A stretch of 48,473 nt of DNA from the NCBI GenBank assembly GCA_017882605.1, contig JADGPE010000003.1:1-48473 (forward strand), read 5' to 3'. The number at the start of each line of letters is the position of its first letter. The first letter of the stretch is position 1. Below, in pieces: positions 38,251-46,634 of the stretch. A program made the position numbers and the translations under genes. The notes beneath the pieces are model-generated. The model did not search any database and had not been told where the DNA came from. It was given only the letters and a program-made list of their open reading frames with translations. Origin of the DNA: Thermoleophilia bacterium (lineage in GTDB: Bacteria > Actinomycetota > Thermoleophilia > Gaiellales > Gaiellaceae).

Positions 38251-39257
38251 AGATCTGGGTCGACTTCACCGCCTCGGCGCACCCGCTGGTGTTCCGGCCG
38301 CTCGTGCAACTGCTCGAGCAGCAGGGGCACGAAGTGGAGATCACGGCGCGCGAATACGCGCAGACGCTGCAGCTGATCGAGTCGCACGGGATGACCGCGA
38401 CCGTGATCGGGCACCACGGCGGGCGGTCGGCGCTCGGCAAGGCGGCACAGATGCGCACCCGTCTGAAGGCGCTGCGGCGTTGGGCCAAGGGTCGCAACTT
38501 CGACCTGGCGCTGGCCCACGGCTCGCACGAGCTGACGATGACGGCGCGGCGACTCGGCATCCCGAGCTCGACGACCTTCGACTACGAGTGGGCGTGGCTG
38601 CAGCACCAGCTCGGCTGCCGCGCCGCAACGCGCGTCGTCGTCCCGGCGGCGATCCCGGCCGAGCGCTTGAAGACGTACGGCGCCGTCCCGCCGAAACTGC
38701 AGCACTACCCGGGGCTGAAGGAGGAGTACTACCTCTCGGACTTCGAGCCGAACGATTCGGTGCTGACCGACTGGTCGGTCGACCCGGAGCGGGTGCTCGT
38801 GGTGCTGCGCCCGCCGCCCGACGTCTCGCTCTACCACCGGCATTCGAACCCGCTCTTCCCGATGACGCTCGAGCATCTCGGCCGCTCGGACCACGTGCAT
38901 GCGTTCGTGATCCCCCGCACCGAAGAACAACGCGACTTCGTGAAATCACTTGCGCTGCCGTCGGTGATCGTCCCCGAGCGCGCTGTCGACGCGCAGAGCC
39001 TGATCGCGCTCGCCGACCTCGTCGTCTCCGCAGGCGGAACGATGAACCGCGAAGCTGCCGCGCTCGGCGTGCCGGTGTACACGACCTACGGCGGACGTCT
39101 CGGCGGTGTCGACGAGCAGCTGATCCGCGAGGGGCGCCTGCGACCGCTCACCGATCCGCGTGCGCTCGAACTGCACAAGCGCGACCGCGTCGCCGAGACG
39201 CGCGAGCGCCGCGATCCGCAGCTGATGCTCGACCTGCTGCTGTCGGCGCTCGACTAA
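38247..39257 (+). CDS. DUF354 family glycosyltransferase-like protein
   Basis: A 336-residue protein of the DUF354 family (GT-B/UDP-GlcNAc 2-epimerase-like fold). It begins KIWVDFTASAHPLVFRPLVQ, with FDLALAHGSHELTMTARRLG, PSSTTFDYEWAWLQHQLG, LRPPPDVSLYHRHSNPLFP and LIALADLVVSAGGTMNREAA near the C-terminus. These match archaeal and actinobacterial genes near surface-glycan loci. The GTG overlaps the asnB-like stop as GTGA. The reaction is not established; glycosyl transfer or sugar epimerisation are both possible. The gene ends 4 nt into the opposing helicase gene. Confidence 0.8.
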   Translation: MKIWVDFTASAHPLVFRPLVQLLEQQGHEVEITAREYAQTLQLIESHGMTATVIGHHGGRSALGKAAQMRTRLKALRRWAKGRNFDLALAHGSHELTMTARRLGIPSSTTFDYEWAWLQHQLGCRAATRVVVPAAIPAERLKTYGAVPPKLQHYPGLKEEYYLSDFEPNDSVLTDWSVDPERVLVVLRPPPDVSLYHRHSNPLFPMTLEHLGRSDHVHAFVIPRTEEQRDFVKSLALPSVIVPERAVDAQSLIALADLVVSAGGTMNREAAALGVPVYTTYGGRLGGVDEQLIREGRLRPLTDPRALELHKRDRVAETRERRDPQLMLDLLLSALD

Positions 39258-41062
39258 GCGATGAGCGCCAGCACGTCGGTGCCGTAGCGCTCGAGCTTCG
39301 CCGGGCCGACACCCGCGATCTGGGACAACTCGCCGAGCGACGACGGGCGCGCGTCCGCGATCGCATGCAGCACGCTGTCGTGGAACACGACGTACGGCGG
39401 GACGTTGTCCGCCTTCGCGCGTTCGAGGCGCCAGTCACGGAGGCGTTGTGCGCCTGCAGTCCACTCGCGCTTCTCCGCCGGAGCGATCTCGGTCACGCCG
39501 AGCTCCTGCAGGAAACGCGACCGCTTGCCCGACCAGGTCAGCCACAGGACGCGCTTCGCGCGCGTCATGCCGACATAGAGCAGCCGGCGCTCCTCCGCGA
39601 TCTCCGCCGGAGTGCGCGCCTGCTTCGACGGCAGCTCCTTCTCTTGCAGGCGCGGGATGAACACGGCCTCGAACTCGAGGCCCTTCGCGCGGTGCAGCGT
39701 CAGCAGGTTGACCCCGTGCGCGCTGTCGCCGCCCGAGGCGAAGCGCTTGCGCAGATCCTCGACGAACGCCGCCGCGTCTCCGTCGAACATCGACGAGAGC
39801 TGCACGAGCCGCGCGAGGTCCTGCTGGCGCACCGCTTCGCGCTCGCCGAGCTTGTCGGGCACGCGCTCGAGCCACCCGGCTTCGAGCGCCGCCGCACGGA
39901 CCGCCTCGCGCGCGGGCGCTCCCGTACGCTCCAGCCGCCGCGCCAGCCGGCGCACGGCATCGCGTTCGAGCAGCGACGAGCCCTGAAAGGGAATTCCGGC
40001 ATCGTGCAGCAGCTCTTCGAAGTCGGTCAGGCGGGCATTCGTGCGCGCGAGGATCGCGACCTCCTCGAGCGGACAAGCGAGCGCGCGGATCTCGGCGACG
40101 ATCGCCGCGCCCTCGTCCTCGGGCGCGGGAAACGGCCGCACGACGGGCTCGGCGCCGTCCGGAAGCACCGAGCGCAGCGTCTTCTCCGCGCCGCCGAGGT
40201 TCGGGACGAGCCTGTTCGCGAACGCGAGCACCTGGGGCGTCGAGCGGTAGTTCTCCTCCAGCCGCACGACGAGCGCGTCGGGAAAGCGCTGCGGCATCGC
40301 CAGCAGGTAGTCGGGGCTCGCACCCGTGAAGCCGTAGATCGATTGGTAGTCGTCACCCACGACGCAGAGGTCGTCCCGGTCGCCGAGCCACAGATCGAGC
40401 AGCTCCTGCTGGAGCAGGTTCACGTCCTGCACCTCGTCGACGGTGAACGCCAGGTACTGCGCACGGAACGTCTCGCGCACCTCCGCGTTCTCCTCGAAGA
40501 GCCGCACCGTGAGCTCGAGCAGGTCCTCGAAGTCGACCAGGCTGTCGGCGGCCTTGCGCCGCTCGTACTCCCGGTAGACGCGCTGCATCAGGTCGAGCGG
40601 GATCGGCGGCTCGCGGCCGTCGTAGCGGTCGGGGGAGATCCGCCGGTTCTTCGCCCACTCGATCTCGGTCGCGAGATCGCCCGCCGGCCGGAACTTGAAC
40701 GGCGCCGGCAACGAGTTCGCGATCTGGCGGAGCGCCAGCGCCTTCGACGGCAGGATGCGCCCGACCGCGTCCGGCGCGAAGTGGCGCAGCTGCCGCAGCG
40801 CCGCGGAGTGGAAGGTCGAGGCGCGCACCCCGGAGACCCCGAGCGCCCCGAGCCGCCCCTTCAGCTCGCCGGCCGCCTTGTCGGTGAACGTCACCGCCAT
40901 GATCTGCGCAGGCGCGAACGCGCCGGCCGCGACCTGCTGCGCGATACGGCGGGTGATTGTCGTCGTCTTGCCCGAGCCGGCCCCGGCGAGAATGCACACC
41001 GGGCCGCGCACAGCCTCCGCTGCGCGGCGCTGCTCGGGATTCAGGCCGTCGAGCGGGTCCAT
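39254..41062 (-). CDS. UvrD/PcrA-family DNA helicase with C-terminal HRDC domain (UvrD2-like)
   Basis: A 602-residue superfamily 1A helicase. Visible motifs are LNPEQRRAAEAVRGPVCILA (Q motif) and AGAGSGKTTTITRRIAQQV (Walker A), IMAVTFTDKAAGELKGRL, FTVDEVQDVNLLQQELLDLW (Walker B with DEVQD), VVGDDYQSIYGFTGAS, NYRSTPQVL, NLLTLHRAKGLEFEAVFIP and LLYVGMTRAKRVLWLTW. The end contains an HRDC domain (FHDSVLHAIADARPSSLGEL, then SQIAGVGPAKLERYG). This layout matches actinobacterial UvrD2-like repair helicases. The ATG at 41062 follows TACCGT by 6 nt. An open frame continues upstream through the palindromic repeats but is not coding. Confidence 0.93.
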   Translation of the reverse strand: MDPLDGLNPEQRRAAEAVRGPVCILAGAGSGKTTTITRRIAQQVAAGAFAPAQIMAVTFTDKAAGELKGRLGALGVSGVRASTFHSAALRQLRHFAPDAVGRILPSKALALRQIANSLPAPFKFRPAGDLATEIEWAKNRRISPDRYDGREPPIPLDLMQRVYREYERRKAADSLVDFEDLLELTVRLFEENAEVRETFRAQYLAFTVDEVQDVNLLQQELLDLWLGDRDDLCVVGDDYQSIYGFTGASPDYLLAMPQRFPDALVVRLEENYRSTPQVLAFANRLVPNLGGAEKTLRSVLPDGAEPVVRPFPAPEDEGAAIVAEIRALACPLEEVAILARTNARLTDFEELLHDAGIPFQGSSLLERDAVRRLARRLERTGAPAREAVRAAALEAGWLERVPDKLGEREAVRQQDLARLVQLSSMFDGDAAAFVEDLRKRFASGGDSAHGVNLLTLHRAKGLEFEAVFIPRLQEKELPSKQARTPAEIAEERRLLYVGMTRAKRVLWLTWSGKRSRFLQELGVTEIAPAEKREWTAGAQRLRDWRLERAKADNVPPYVVFHDSVLHAIADARPSSLGELSQIAGVGPAKLERYGTDVLALIA

Positions 41063-41068
41063 CGGGTC

Positions 41069-41074
41069 ACGGTA
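41069..41074 (-). promoter_or_regulatory. -10 box for the helicase gene
   Basis: TACCGT on the minus strand, 6 nt before the ATG at 41062. Confidence 0.42.
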
Positions 41075-41114
41075 CCGGCACGCCCGGCGAGCGCTGTGAC
41101 GGGAGTGCAACAGC

Positions 41115-41150
41115 CGAACCTGGTTCTCGCCGCAGGCGAAACCAGGTTCA
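41115..41150. repeat. REP-like palindrome C (pair 2)
   Basis: GAACCTGGTT and AACCAGGTTC arms with inner CGCC/GGCG and GCA loop. It is the reverse complement of palindrome B at 35 of 36 positions. Confidence 0.88.
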
Positions 41151-41179
41151 GGTCTGTGACGGTTCGAACGGCTGAAGAC

Positions 41180-41215
41180 GTGAACCTGGTTCCGCTGCGC
41201 GGCAACCAGGTTCAC
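41180..41215. repeat. REP-like palindrome D (pair 2)
   Basis: GTGAACCTGGTT and AACCAGGTTCAC, perfect 12-bp arms, with inner CCGC/GCGG and a TGC loop. It closely resembles the reverse complement of palindrome A and lies 3 nt from the end of the CapD-like gene. It could act as a terminator there. Confidence 0.88.
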
Positions 41216-41218
41216 CCG

Positions 41219-43099
41219 TCAGTGCAACGTGTCTTCCAGAACCGCTTCGCGGCCGGTGCGCACGGGTTCCGCGACCATCGCGCGCAGCTTGGCGACGACC
41301 TGGAGCGTGTCGCCCTCCTCGACGAGCCGCTCGAGTGACGCAAGGGACTCCTCCAGCCAGGCCGAGTCGATCTGCGGCCGGGCGGCGCGCATGATCTTCG
41401 GGTGCGACGTCGGCCCGACGGCCTCGCCTTCGTTCCAGAGCACCTCGTGCACCTTCTCGCCGGCGCGCGCTCCCGTGAAGATGATCGGCACCTGCGACTC
41501 GTCCTTGCCCGAGAGGTGGATCATCTGCCGGGCCAGGTCGAGGATCTTCACCGGCTCACCCATGTCGAGCACGTAGACCTGGCCACGCCCACCCATCGCG
41601 CCCGCCTGCACGACGAGCGAGGAGGCTTCGGGAATCGTCATGAAGAAGCGCGTCATCTCCGGGTCGGTCACCCTCACCGGGCCGCCGCGCTCGATCTGCT
41701 TGCGGAAGATCGGGATCACCGATCCAGATGAACCGAGCACGTTGCCGAAGCGGACGGCGACGAAGCGCGTGTCGACCTCGGGATGGAGTGCGAACGACTC
41801 GATGATCCACTCGCACACGGCCTTCGACTGCCCCATCACGTTCTTCGGGTTCGCCGCCTTGTCGGTGGAGATGAGGACGAAGCGCTCGACACCGAACTCG
41901 ACTGCGACCTCGGCCAGCGTGCGCGTTGCGAGCACGTTGTTCGACACGGCCTGCAGGGGATTCGCTTCGAGCATGCCGACATGTTTGTACGCAGCGGCGT
42001 GGAAGAGCACCTGCGGCCGGTAGCGCTCGAACACCTGGCGCAGCTTCGCCTTGTCACCCGTGTCGGCCAGCACGGGGATCGCGGCCGTGAAGTCGCGCTC
42101 GTCGACGAGCTCGCGCTCGATCTCGAACAGCGCCGACTCAGCCTTGTCGACGAGCACGAGCCGCGCCGCGCCGAGCCGCGAGAGCTGGCGGCAGAGCTCC
42201 GAGCCGATCGAACCGCCGGCGCCCGTGACGAGCACCGTCTTGTCCTTGACGTACGACGCAACGAGCCGGAGGTCGACCTCGACCTGCTGGCGGCCGAGCA
42301 CATCCTCGACCTGTACCGGCCGGATCTGGGCGCCGAGATTGAGGTCGCCGGCGATCAGCTCGTGCAGGCCCGGCAGCGTCTTGACGACCACGTGCTCGGC
42401 CAGGCACGTCTCGACGATCTTCTGGCGCACTCGTCCCGGCGCCGACGGGATCGCGATCAGCACCTCGTCGGGCTTGTTGTCGCGCAACAGGTGTGCGAGG
42501 TCGTCGGTGGTGCCGAGCACCTTCACGCCGTTGATGCGATCACCGCGCTTGCGGGGGTCGTCGTCGACGAAGCCGATCGGCGTGTAGTGAAGCTGCCGGT
42601 TGCGCTGCAGCTCGCGCACCATCAACTGGCCGGCGTCGCCGGCACCGACGATCAGCACCTCCTTGCCATGGGCGACGAGCCCGGCGGGCGGCCGCTCGAT
42701 CAGCGTGCGCGCAAGGAGCCGCGTCCCGGCGACGAAGGCGAGCAGCAACAGGAAATCGAGCGCCGCGATCGAGCGCGGCAACCGGGAGGTGTGGACGGGC
42801 GGGAACGCGTAGAGCACGAGGTAGGCGAGCAGTGACGCAACCGTGACGCCGCGCGCTGCGCCCCACATGTCGCGTGTGGAGACGTAGCGCCACCAGCGGT
42901 TGTAGAAGCCGAAGACGACGAACGTCGCCAGCTTGATCGCGACGATCAGGGCGACGACTTGCCAGTCGAGCAAGTGCCGGTAGAAGACGGGCGTCGCCTG
43001 GTCGAAGCGCAGGAAGAACGTCAGCCGCCAGGCGGCGACGATCAGGACCGCATCGAACGCAAGTTGCCAGACCCGGTGTCGATTGACCGGGAAGTGCAT
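41219..43099 (-). CDS. Membrane-bound polysaccharide biosynthesis protein (FlaA1/CapD-like 4,6-dehydratase)
   Basis: A 626-residue protein. Four N-terminal membrane helices (about 1-130) precede a CoA-binding-like Rossmann domain (EVLIVGAGDAGQLMVRELQR, IGFVDDDPRKRGDRINGVKV) and a C-terminal NDP-sugar dehydratase (VLVTGAGGSIGSELCRQLSR, FHAAAYKHVGMLEANPLQAV, ISTDKAANPKNVMGQSKAVC, AVRFGNVLGSSGSVIPIF). It is likely a UDP-GlcNAc 4,6-dehydratase. The ATG shares one base with the stop of the DegT gene, its probable partner: dehydratase and aminotransferase would give a UDP-4-amino-6-deoxy sugar such as in bacillosamine synthesis. No acetyltransferase is adjacent. Confidence 0.92.
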   Translation of the reverse strand: MHFPVNRHRVWQLAFDAVLIVAAWRLTFFLRFDQATPVFYRHLLDWQVVALIVAIKLATFVVFGFYNRWWRYVSTRDMWGAARGVTVASLLAYLVLYAFPPVHTSRLPRSIAALDFLLLLAFVAGTRLLARTLIERPPAGLVAHGKEVLIVGAGDAGQLMVRELQRNRQLHYTPIGFVDDDPRKRGDRINGVKVLGTTDDLAHLLRDNKPDEVLIAIPSAPGRVRQKIVETCLAEHVVVKTLPGLHELIAGDLNLGAQIRPVQVEDVLGRQQVEVDLRLVASYVKDKTVLVTGAGGSIGSELCRQLSRLGAARLVLVDKAESALFEIERELVDERDFTAAIPVLADTGDKAKLRQVFERYRPQVLFHAAAYKHVGMLEANPLQAVSNNVLATRTLAEVAVEFGVERFVLISTDKAANPKNVMGQSKAVCEWIIESFALHPEVDTRFVAVRFGNVLGSSGSVIPIFRKQIERGGPVRVTDPEMTRFFMTIPEASSLVVQAGAMGGRGQVYVLDMGEPVKILDLARQMIHLSGKDESQVPIIFTGARAGEKVHEVLWNEGEAVGPTSHPKIMRAARPQIDSAWLEESLASLERLVEEGDTLQVVAKLRAMVAEPVRTGREAVLEDTLH

Positions 43100-44169
43100 C
43101 AGGACCGGACGAGACCCGAGGCGCGCTTCAAGACGGAGACGACCTCCGCCTGCTGCTCCCCGGTGATCCCGGCCCACAGCGGCAGGCAGAGATTCTCGCG
43201 CGACGCCTTCTCCGTCTCGGGGAAGTCGCCCTCGGAGTACCCGAGATAGCGCAGCGCCGGCTGCAGGTGCAGCGGCGGCTGGTAGTAGATCGCACAGCCG
43301 ATGTCGGCTTCCTTCAGCGCGGCGGCGAGCCGGTCGCGCTCGGGCGAGCGGATGCAGTACATGTGGTAGACGTGGCCGTCGTCGTCAACCGGAGTCTCGA
43401 CGAGCCCGTCGAGGAGCTCTGTGTACAGCGCGGCCGCCTCGCGGCGTTGATGGTTCCAGTCGTCGATGTGCCGCAGGAAGATACGCAGGAACGACGCCTG
43501 CATCGCATCGAGGCGCGAGTTGTAACCGATGTAGAGGAACTCCTTCTTCGCCGCGGAGCCGTGGAAGCGCAACATGCGGATGCGCTGCGCGAGCTCGGGG
43601 TCGTTGACCGCGACCAGGCCGCCGTCGCCGAGCGCGAAGAGGTTCTTCGTCGGAAAGAAGCTGAAGGTCGATGCCACGCTGGTCGCGATGCCGCCGGCGC
43701 CGAACGCCTGAGCGGCGTCCTCGATCACCGGCAAGCCGAAGCCGCTGAGGTCCGGAGCCGGGCGGCCGAACAGGTGCACCGGCATGATCGCCTTCGTGCG
43801 CCCGGTGATCCGCCGTTCGACGTCGGCCGGGTCGAGGTTGAGAGTGACCGGATCGATCTCGGCGAACACGGGCGTGGTGCCGCGCCGCGCGATCGACTCC
43901 GCGGTCGCGTAGAAGGTGAACGCCGGGCAGATCACCTCGTCACCGGGGCCGATCTCCATTGCGTCCATGACGAGCACCAGCGCGTCGGTGCCGTTGCCGC
44001 AGCTCACCGATTCCGTCGTGCCGAGGAACTCGGCCGCTTCGCGCTCGAACGCTTCGACCTCGGGCCCGAAGATGAAACGGCCGCTCTCGAGTGTGCGGGC
44101 GAAGGCCTCCTGGAGCTCCGGGATCAGCGGGGCGTACTGCGCCTGAACGTCAACGTGGGGAATCGTCAT
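43099..44169 (-). CDS. DegT/DnrJ/EryC1/StrS aminotransferase, partner of the CapD-like dehydratase
   Basis: A 356-residue PLP enzyme. It begins IPHVDVQAQYAPLIPELQEA, with SCGNGTDALVLVMDAMEIGP, CPAFTFYATAESIARRGTTP, VIEDAAQAFGAG and FSFFPTKNLFALGDGGLVAV containing the catalytic lysine. It is closest to the WecE/PglE/WbpE-like group that aminates 4-keto or 3-keto UDP sugars. The ATG at 44169 overlaps the DedA gene by 20 nt, and its stop overlaps the dehydratase start. This third DegT gene implies that several amino sugars, or one used at different steps, are made here. Confidence 0.92.
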   Translation of the reverse strand: MTIPHVDVQAQYAPLIPELQEAFARTLESGRFIFGPEVEAFEREAAEFLGTTESVSCGNGTDALVLVMDAMEIGPGDEVICPAFTFYATAESIARRGTTPVFAEIDPVTLNLDPADVERRITGRTKAIMPVHLFGRPAPDLSGFGLPVIEDAAQAFGAGGIATSVASTFSFFPTKNLFALGDGGLVAVNDPELAQRIRMLRFHGSAAKKEFLYIGYNSRLDAMQASFLRIFLRHIDDWNHQRREAAALYTELLDGLVETPVDDDGHVYHMYCIRSPERDRLAAALKEADIGCAIYYQPPLHLQPALRYLGYSEGDFPETEKASRENLCLPLWAGITGEQQAEVVSVLKRASGLVRS

Positions 44170-44797
44170 CGGCGGGGACAATCGTAGCCGTGCGGCGAAG
44201 CCGCAGTGCCCAATACGCCGCCGCAACGAGGATTCCCGCCACCACGGCGTACTCGACCCAGCGGAAGTCCTTGTGGAAGGTATCCCAGTTCGAGCCGAGC
44301 GCCCAACCGGCCGCAGCGAGGGCGAGGCACCAGATCGAGTTGCCGGCGAGCGTCAGAACGTTGTAACGCGGGAACGGGCTCTCGAAGACCCCGGCGGGGA
44401 TCGAGACGAACGAGCGGGCGACCGGAGTGATCCGCCCGACGAAGACCGCCCAGTCGCTCCAGCGCGCGAACCAGCGCTCGGCCCGCTCGAACTTCGCCTG
44501 CGTGAGGTGGAACCAGCGGCCGTACCGGTGCACGAACGGCTCGCCGCCGTGGTCGCCGATCCACCAGCCCCCCACCGCGCCGACCTGGTACCCAAGCACA
44601 CCTGCAGCAACGACGGCGGCGTACGCCCCGAGCCCGGTCGCATGCCAGCCGAGGACGTCGAACCGGTGGGCGAGCGCGCCCGAGGCGAGCGCACCGCCGT
44701 ACACCATCACGAGCTCACTGGCCGCCGGGAACACGGCGTCGATCATCATCAGGAAGAACACGGCGATCACGCCGTAGTGTGCGAGCCAGGACGTCAC
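44150..44797 (-). CDS. DedA family membrane protein
   Basis: A 215-residue DedA/SNARE-associated (VTT) protein with about 5 hydrophobic segments. It has GVIAVFFLMMIDAVFPAASE, YGGALASGALAHRF, YQVGAVGGWWIGDHGGEPFV, and the conserved VFVGRITPVARSFVSIPAGV (the G-R-x-x-P motif). The family is tied to flipping of undecaprenyl phosphate and other lipid carriers. Placement ahead of an aminotransferase and a lipid-linked sugar enzyme fits recycling of that carrier. The GTG at 44797 lies 6 nt after TAGAGT. Confidence 0.9.
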   Translation of the reverse strand: MTSWLAHYGVIAVFFLMMIDAVFPAASELVMVYGGALASGALAHRFDVLGWHATGLGAYAAVVAAGVLGYQVGAVGGWWIGDHGGEPFVHRYGRWFHLTQAKFERAERWFARWSDWAVFVGRITPVARSFVSIPAGVFESPFPRYNVLTLAGNSIWCLALAAAGWALGSNWDTFHKDFRWVEYAVVAGILVAAAYWALRLRRTATIVPADDDSPR

Positions 44798-44803
44798 GGC
44801 TCG

Positions 44804-44809
44804 ACTCTA
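44804..44809 (-). promoter_or_regulatory. -10 box for the dedA-degT-capD operon
   Basis: TAGAGT on the minus strand, 6 nt before the GTG at 44797. The TAG stop of the upstream secreted-protein gene is part of the box. Confidence 0.38.
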
Positions 44810-46504
44810 GCCAGTGCGCCTGAACGAAAACGGAACAGCGAGGTCCGACGTGCCCACCGAGCTCGTGACGAAGAGGTGCGCGACGTACCGGCCCCCGTAG
44901 GCGCGCGTGCCGTGCGGCAGCCTCCCGTCCCAGATCACGGACTGAGCGCCCGCCGGCAGGCTGACTGGCGGCACCTCGCGAACGAGCACACCGTTCGGGG
45001 TCTCGATGCGCAGCTTGACGGTCGCGGCCCGCGAGAGTGTGAACCGGATCGCGGCGGTCCCGCGGGCGAGCTTCGGCGCGCTGAGCCCGCGCAGTGTCGT
45101 GTCGTACCGGAACGTGCGGTCGATCGTCGACGTGCGCTTCAGGTCGTCGGTCGCGGTGACGTTCCAGTGCCACGTCCCTTCAGCGTCGAAGGTGGAGTAC
45201 GTGAACGGATACGAGCCCGGGTCGTGCTGGACGCCGGCCTCGAGAACGCGCGGCCGGCCGTCGGGGCCGATCAGCTGAGCGGTCACCTGCGACGGACGGA
45301 CGAGCTTGTAGGACAACTGTTCCTGTGTCCTGCCGGCTTCCCCGGTCAAGAGCGCCACGGGTGGCGGCGCGGCGTAGACGCCGAAGTACTCGACGAGCAG
45401 CGCTTCTCTGACCGCGCGCTCGCCGGTGCTCGGCCGGTTCAGCAGCTGCCCGTCGAAGGCGACGGTGACGTCCGGCCCGGGCTCGAGCCCCGCCGCGGTG
45501 ACGGCGCCGAGGCGCGCCATCGTCTGCGCCAGTTCGAAGCTCGAGAGGCCGACGCTGTAGCCCGGCTGGCCACCGTCGACCGCGACGAGGATGACGCGGC
45601 CGTCTGCGAGTTGGCCGACGGCGGCCCGCGGCGTGCGCGCGGCGATCTGGTCGTTCGTGAAGTCCTCCAGCGACCGGAACACCGGTGCCGAACTGCGCAC
45701 GAGGACCGGCCCGCCGCCGAGAGCCGCCACGACGTTCGTCCACGCAGGCTGCAGGATCAGGCGGGCGGCGATCTGCGTGCCGACCGGTGCCTCCGCCTGG
45801 AGCTTCGCGGCCGCCGAACCGGCTGCCTGGATGATCGCGCCGCCGGGCGGGATCGGCTCGCCGCCGTTGACGCCGACCGAGCTGACAGCGGCCGAGAGGG
45901 CGGCGTTGGGAGTCGCCGCAGGAAACGACTGCAGCACGATCTCCACCGATCCGGAGACCGCCGGAGCCTTTGGCCCGAACGCCGGTGTCAGCAGCACGAA
46001 CTGCCCCTGCGCCGGCACCTGGTTGAGCCCGCTGAGCGTGCGCCGCTGCCCCGTCCCCTGCCAGGTGCCGAAGAACTTGACCCGGTCGACGTGCAAGCCC
46101 CCGGCCGAGTCGATGCCGATCGAGGAGCGCGAGCCGAAGGGCGGATGCGCCAGGACGCCGCCCGCCATGAAGATCCCCGCCGGATGCCCGTCGCCCGGGC
46201 TGAACAGGTCACCGTTGATGCCTGCGACCGTCGCCTGGGCGGAGACGTCCTGCTCGATCTGCGTGACCGGCTCGCGGCCACCGAGCACCGTCCCGTGGGC
46301 CAGCACCGGCGCGAGCTGAAAGAGGCCGTCCTGGTCGCCAGGCCGCGGCGCGGTCAGCACGTGCACCGCGACGGCGCCGTGCGGCGTGAACTCGACCGCC
46401 TGCTCGTAGGTGACACCAGGCAGCAGCGTCGTTCCCTGCGCGTGGGCGGCGGGCGCCGCGAATGCCGCCGCCAGCACCAAGAGAGTCGAAACACGGCGCA
46501 CCAT
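44807..46504 (-). CDS. Secreted phosphodiester-glycosidase (NAGPA)-like protein with altered active-site loop
   Basis: A 565-residue exported protein. A signal peptide (RRVSTLLVLAAAFAAPAAHA) leads to a domain of about 340 residues resembling the phosphodiester glycosidase/exopolysaccharide family (VAGINGDLFSPGDGHPAGIF, ARTPRAAVGQLADGRVILVA, VDGGQPGYSVGLSSFELAQ). Where the family normally has Leu-Asp-Gly-Gly-Gly-Ser, this protein reads LEPGPDVTVAFDGQLLNRPS. C-terminal FlgD-like Ig modules follow (VIWDGRLPHGTRAYGGRYVA). The altered loop may mean lost or changed activity. The ATG begins the signal peptide, 10 nt after TACCCT. Confidence 0.78.
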   Translation of the reverse strand: MVRRVSTLLVLAAAFAAPAAHAQGTTLLPGVTYEQAVEFTPHGAVAVHVLTAPRPGDQDGLFQLAPVLAHGTVLGGREPVTQIEQDVSAQATVAGINGDLFSPGDGHPAGIFMAGGVLAHPPFGSRSSIGIDSAGGLHVDRVKFFGTWQGTGQRRTLSGLNQVPAQGQFVLLTPAFGPKAPAVSGSVEIVLQSFPAATPNAALSAAVSSVGVNGGEPIPPGGAIIQAAGSAAAKLQAEAPVGTQIAARLILQPAWTNVVAALGGGPVLVRSSAPVFRSLEDFTNDQIAARTPRAAVGQLADGRVILVAVDGGQPGYSVGLSSFELAQTMARLGAVTAAGLEPGPDVTVAFDGQLLNRPSTGERAVREALLVEYFGVYAAPPPVALLTGEAGRTQEQLSYKLVRPSQVTAQLIGPDGRPRVLEAGVQHDPGSYPFTYSTFDAEGTWHWNVTATDDLKRTSTIDRTFRYDTTLRGLSAPKLARGTAAIRFTLSRAATVKLRIETPNGVLVREVPPVSLPAGAQSVIWDGRLPHGTRAYGGRYVAHLFVTSSVGTSDLAVPFSFRRTG

Positions 46505-46520
46505 CCCTCGACCGAGGGTA
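46505..46520 (-). promoter_or_regulatory. Promoter region of the secreted glycosidase-like gene
   Basis: A -10-like TACCCT (46520-46515, minus) ends 10 nt before the ATG at 46504. The spacer holds the palindrome CCCTCG-ac-CGAGGG (46505-46518), a possible operator. Confidence 0.35.
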
Positions 46521-46544
46521 GCCAAGGCCCCGGGAAGGCGGTGC

Positions 46545-46562
46545 TTTACGTCCGTTTTACGT
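46545..46562. repeat. Direct repeat TTTACGT in the divergent gap
   Basis: TTTACGT occurs twice, 11 bp apart (46545 and 46556), about one helical turn, in the 130-nt gap between two secreted-protein genes. It could be a regulator site. Confidence 0.3.
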
Positions 46563-46634
46563 TTCCCTTGCGGGCAGCGCACGACCCGCGGCCAAGGTCA
46601 GGGCAATCGCTCTCAGCCCAACTGGAGGAATTGA

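Noticed and set aside
41063-41215. Upstream extension of the helicase gene through the palindromes
   Set aside because: The added residues come from the repeat sequence; the Q motif begins at the ATG at 41062 and a -10 box sits just before it.
38480-41338. A 952-codon plus-strand frame over the DUF354 and helicase genes
   Set aside because: It crosses two good genes and the palindromic repeats with no recognisable motif.
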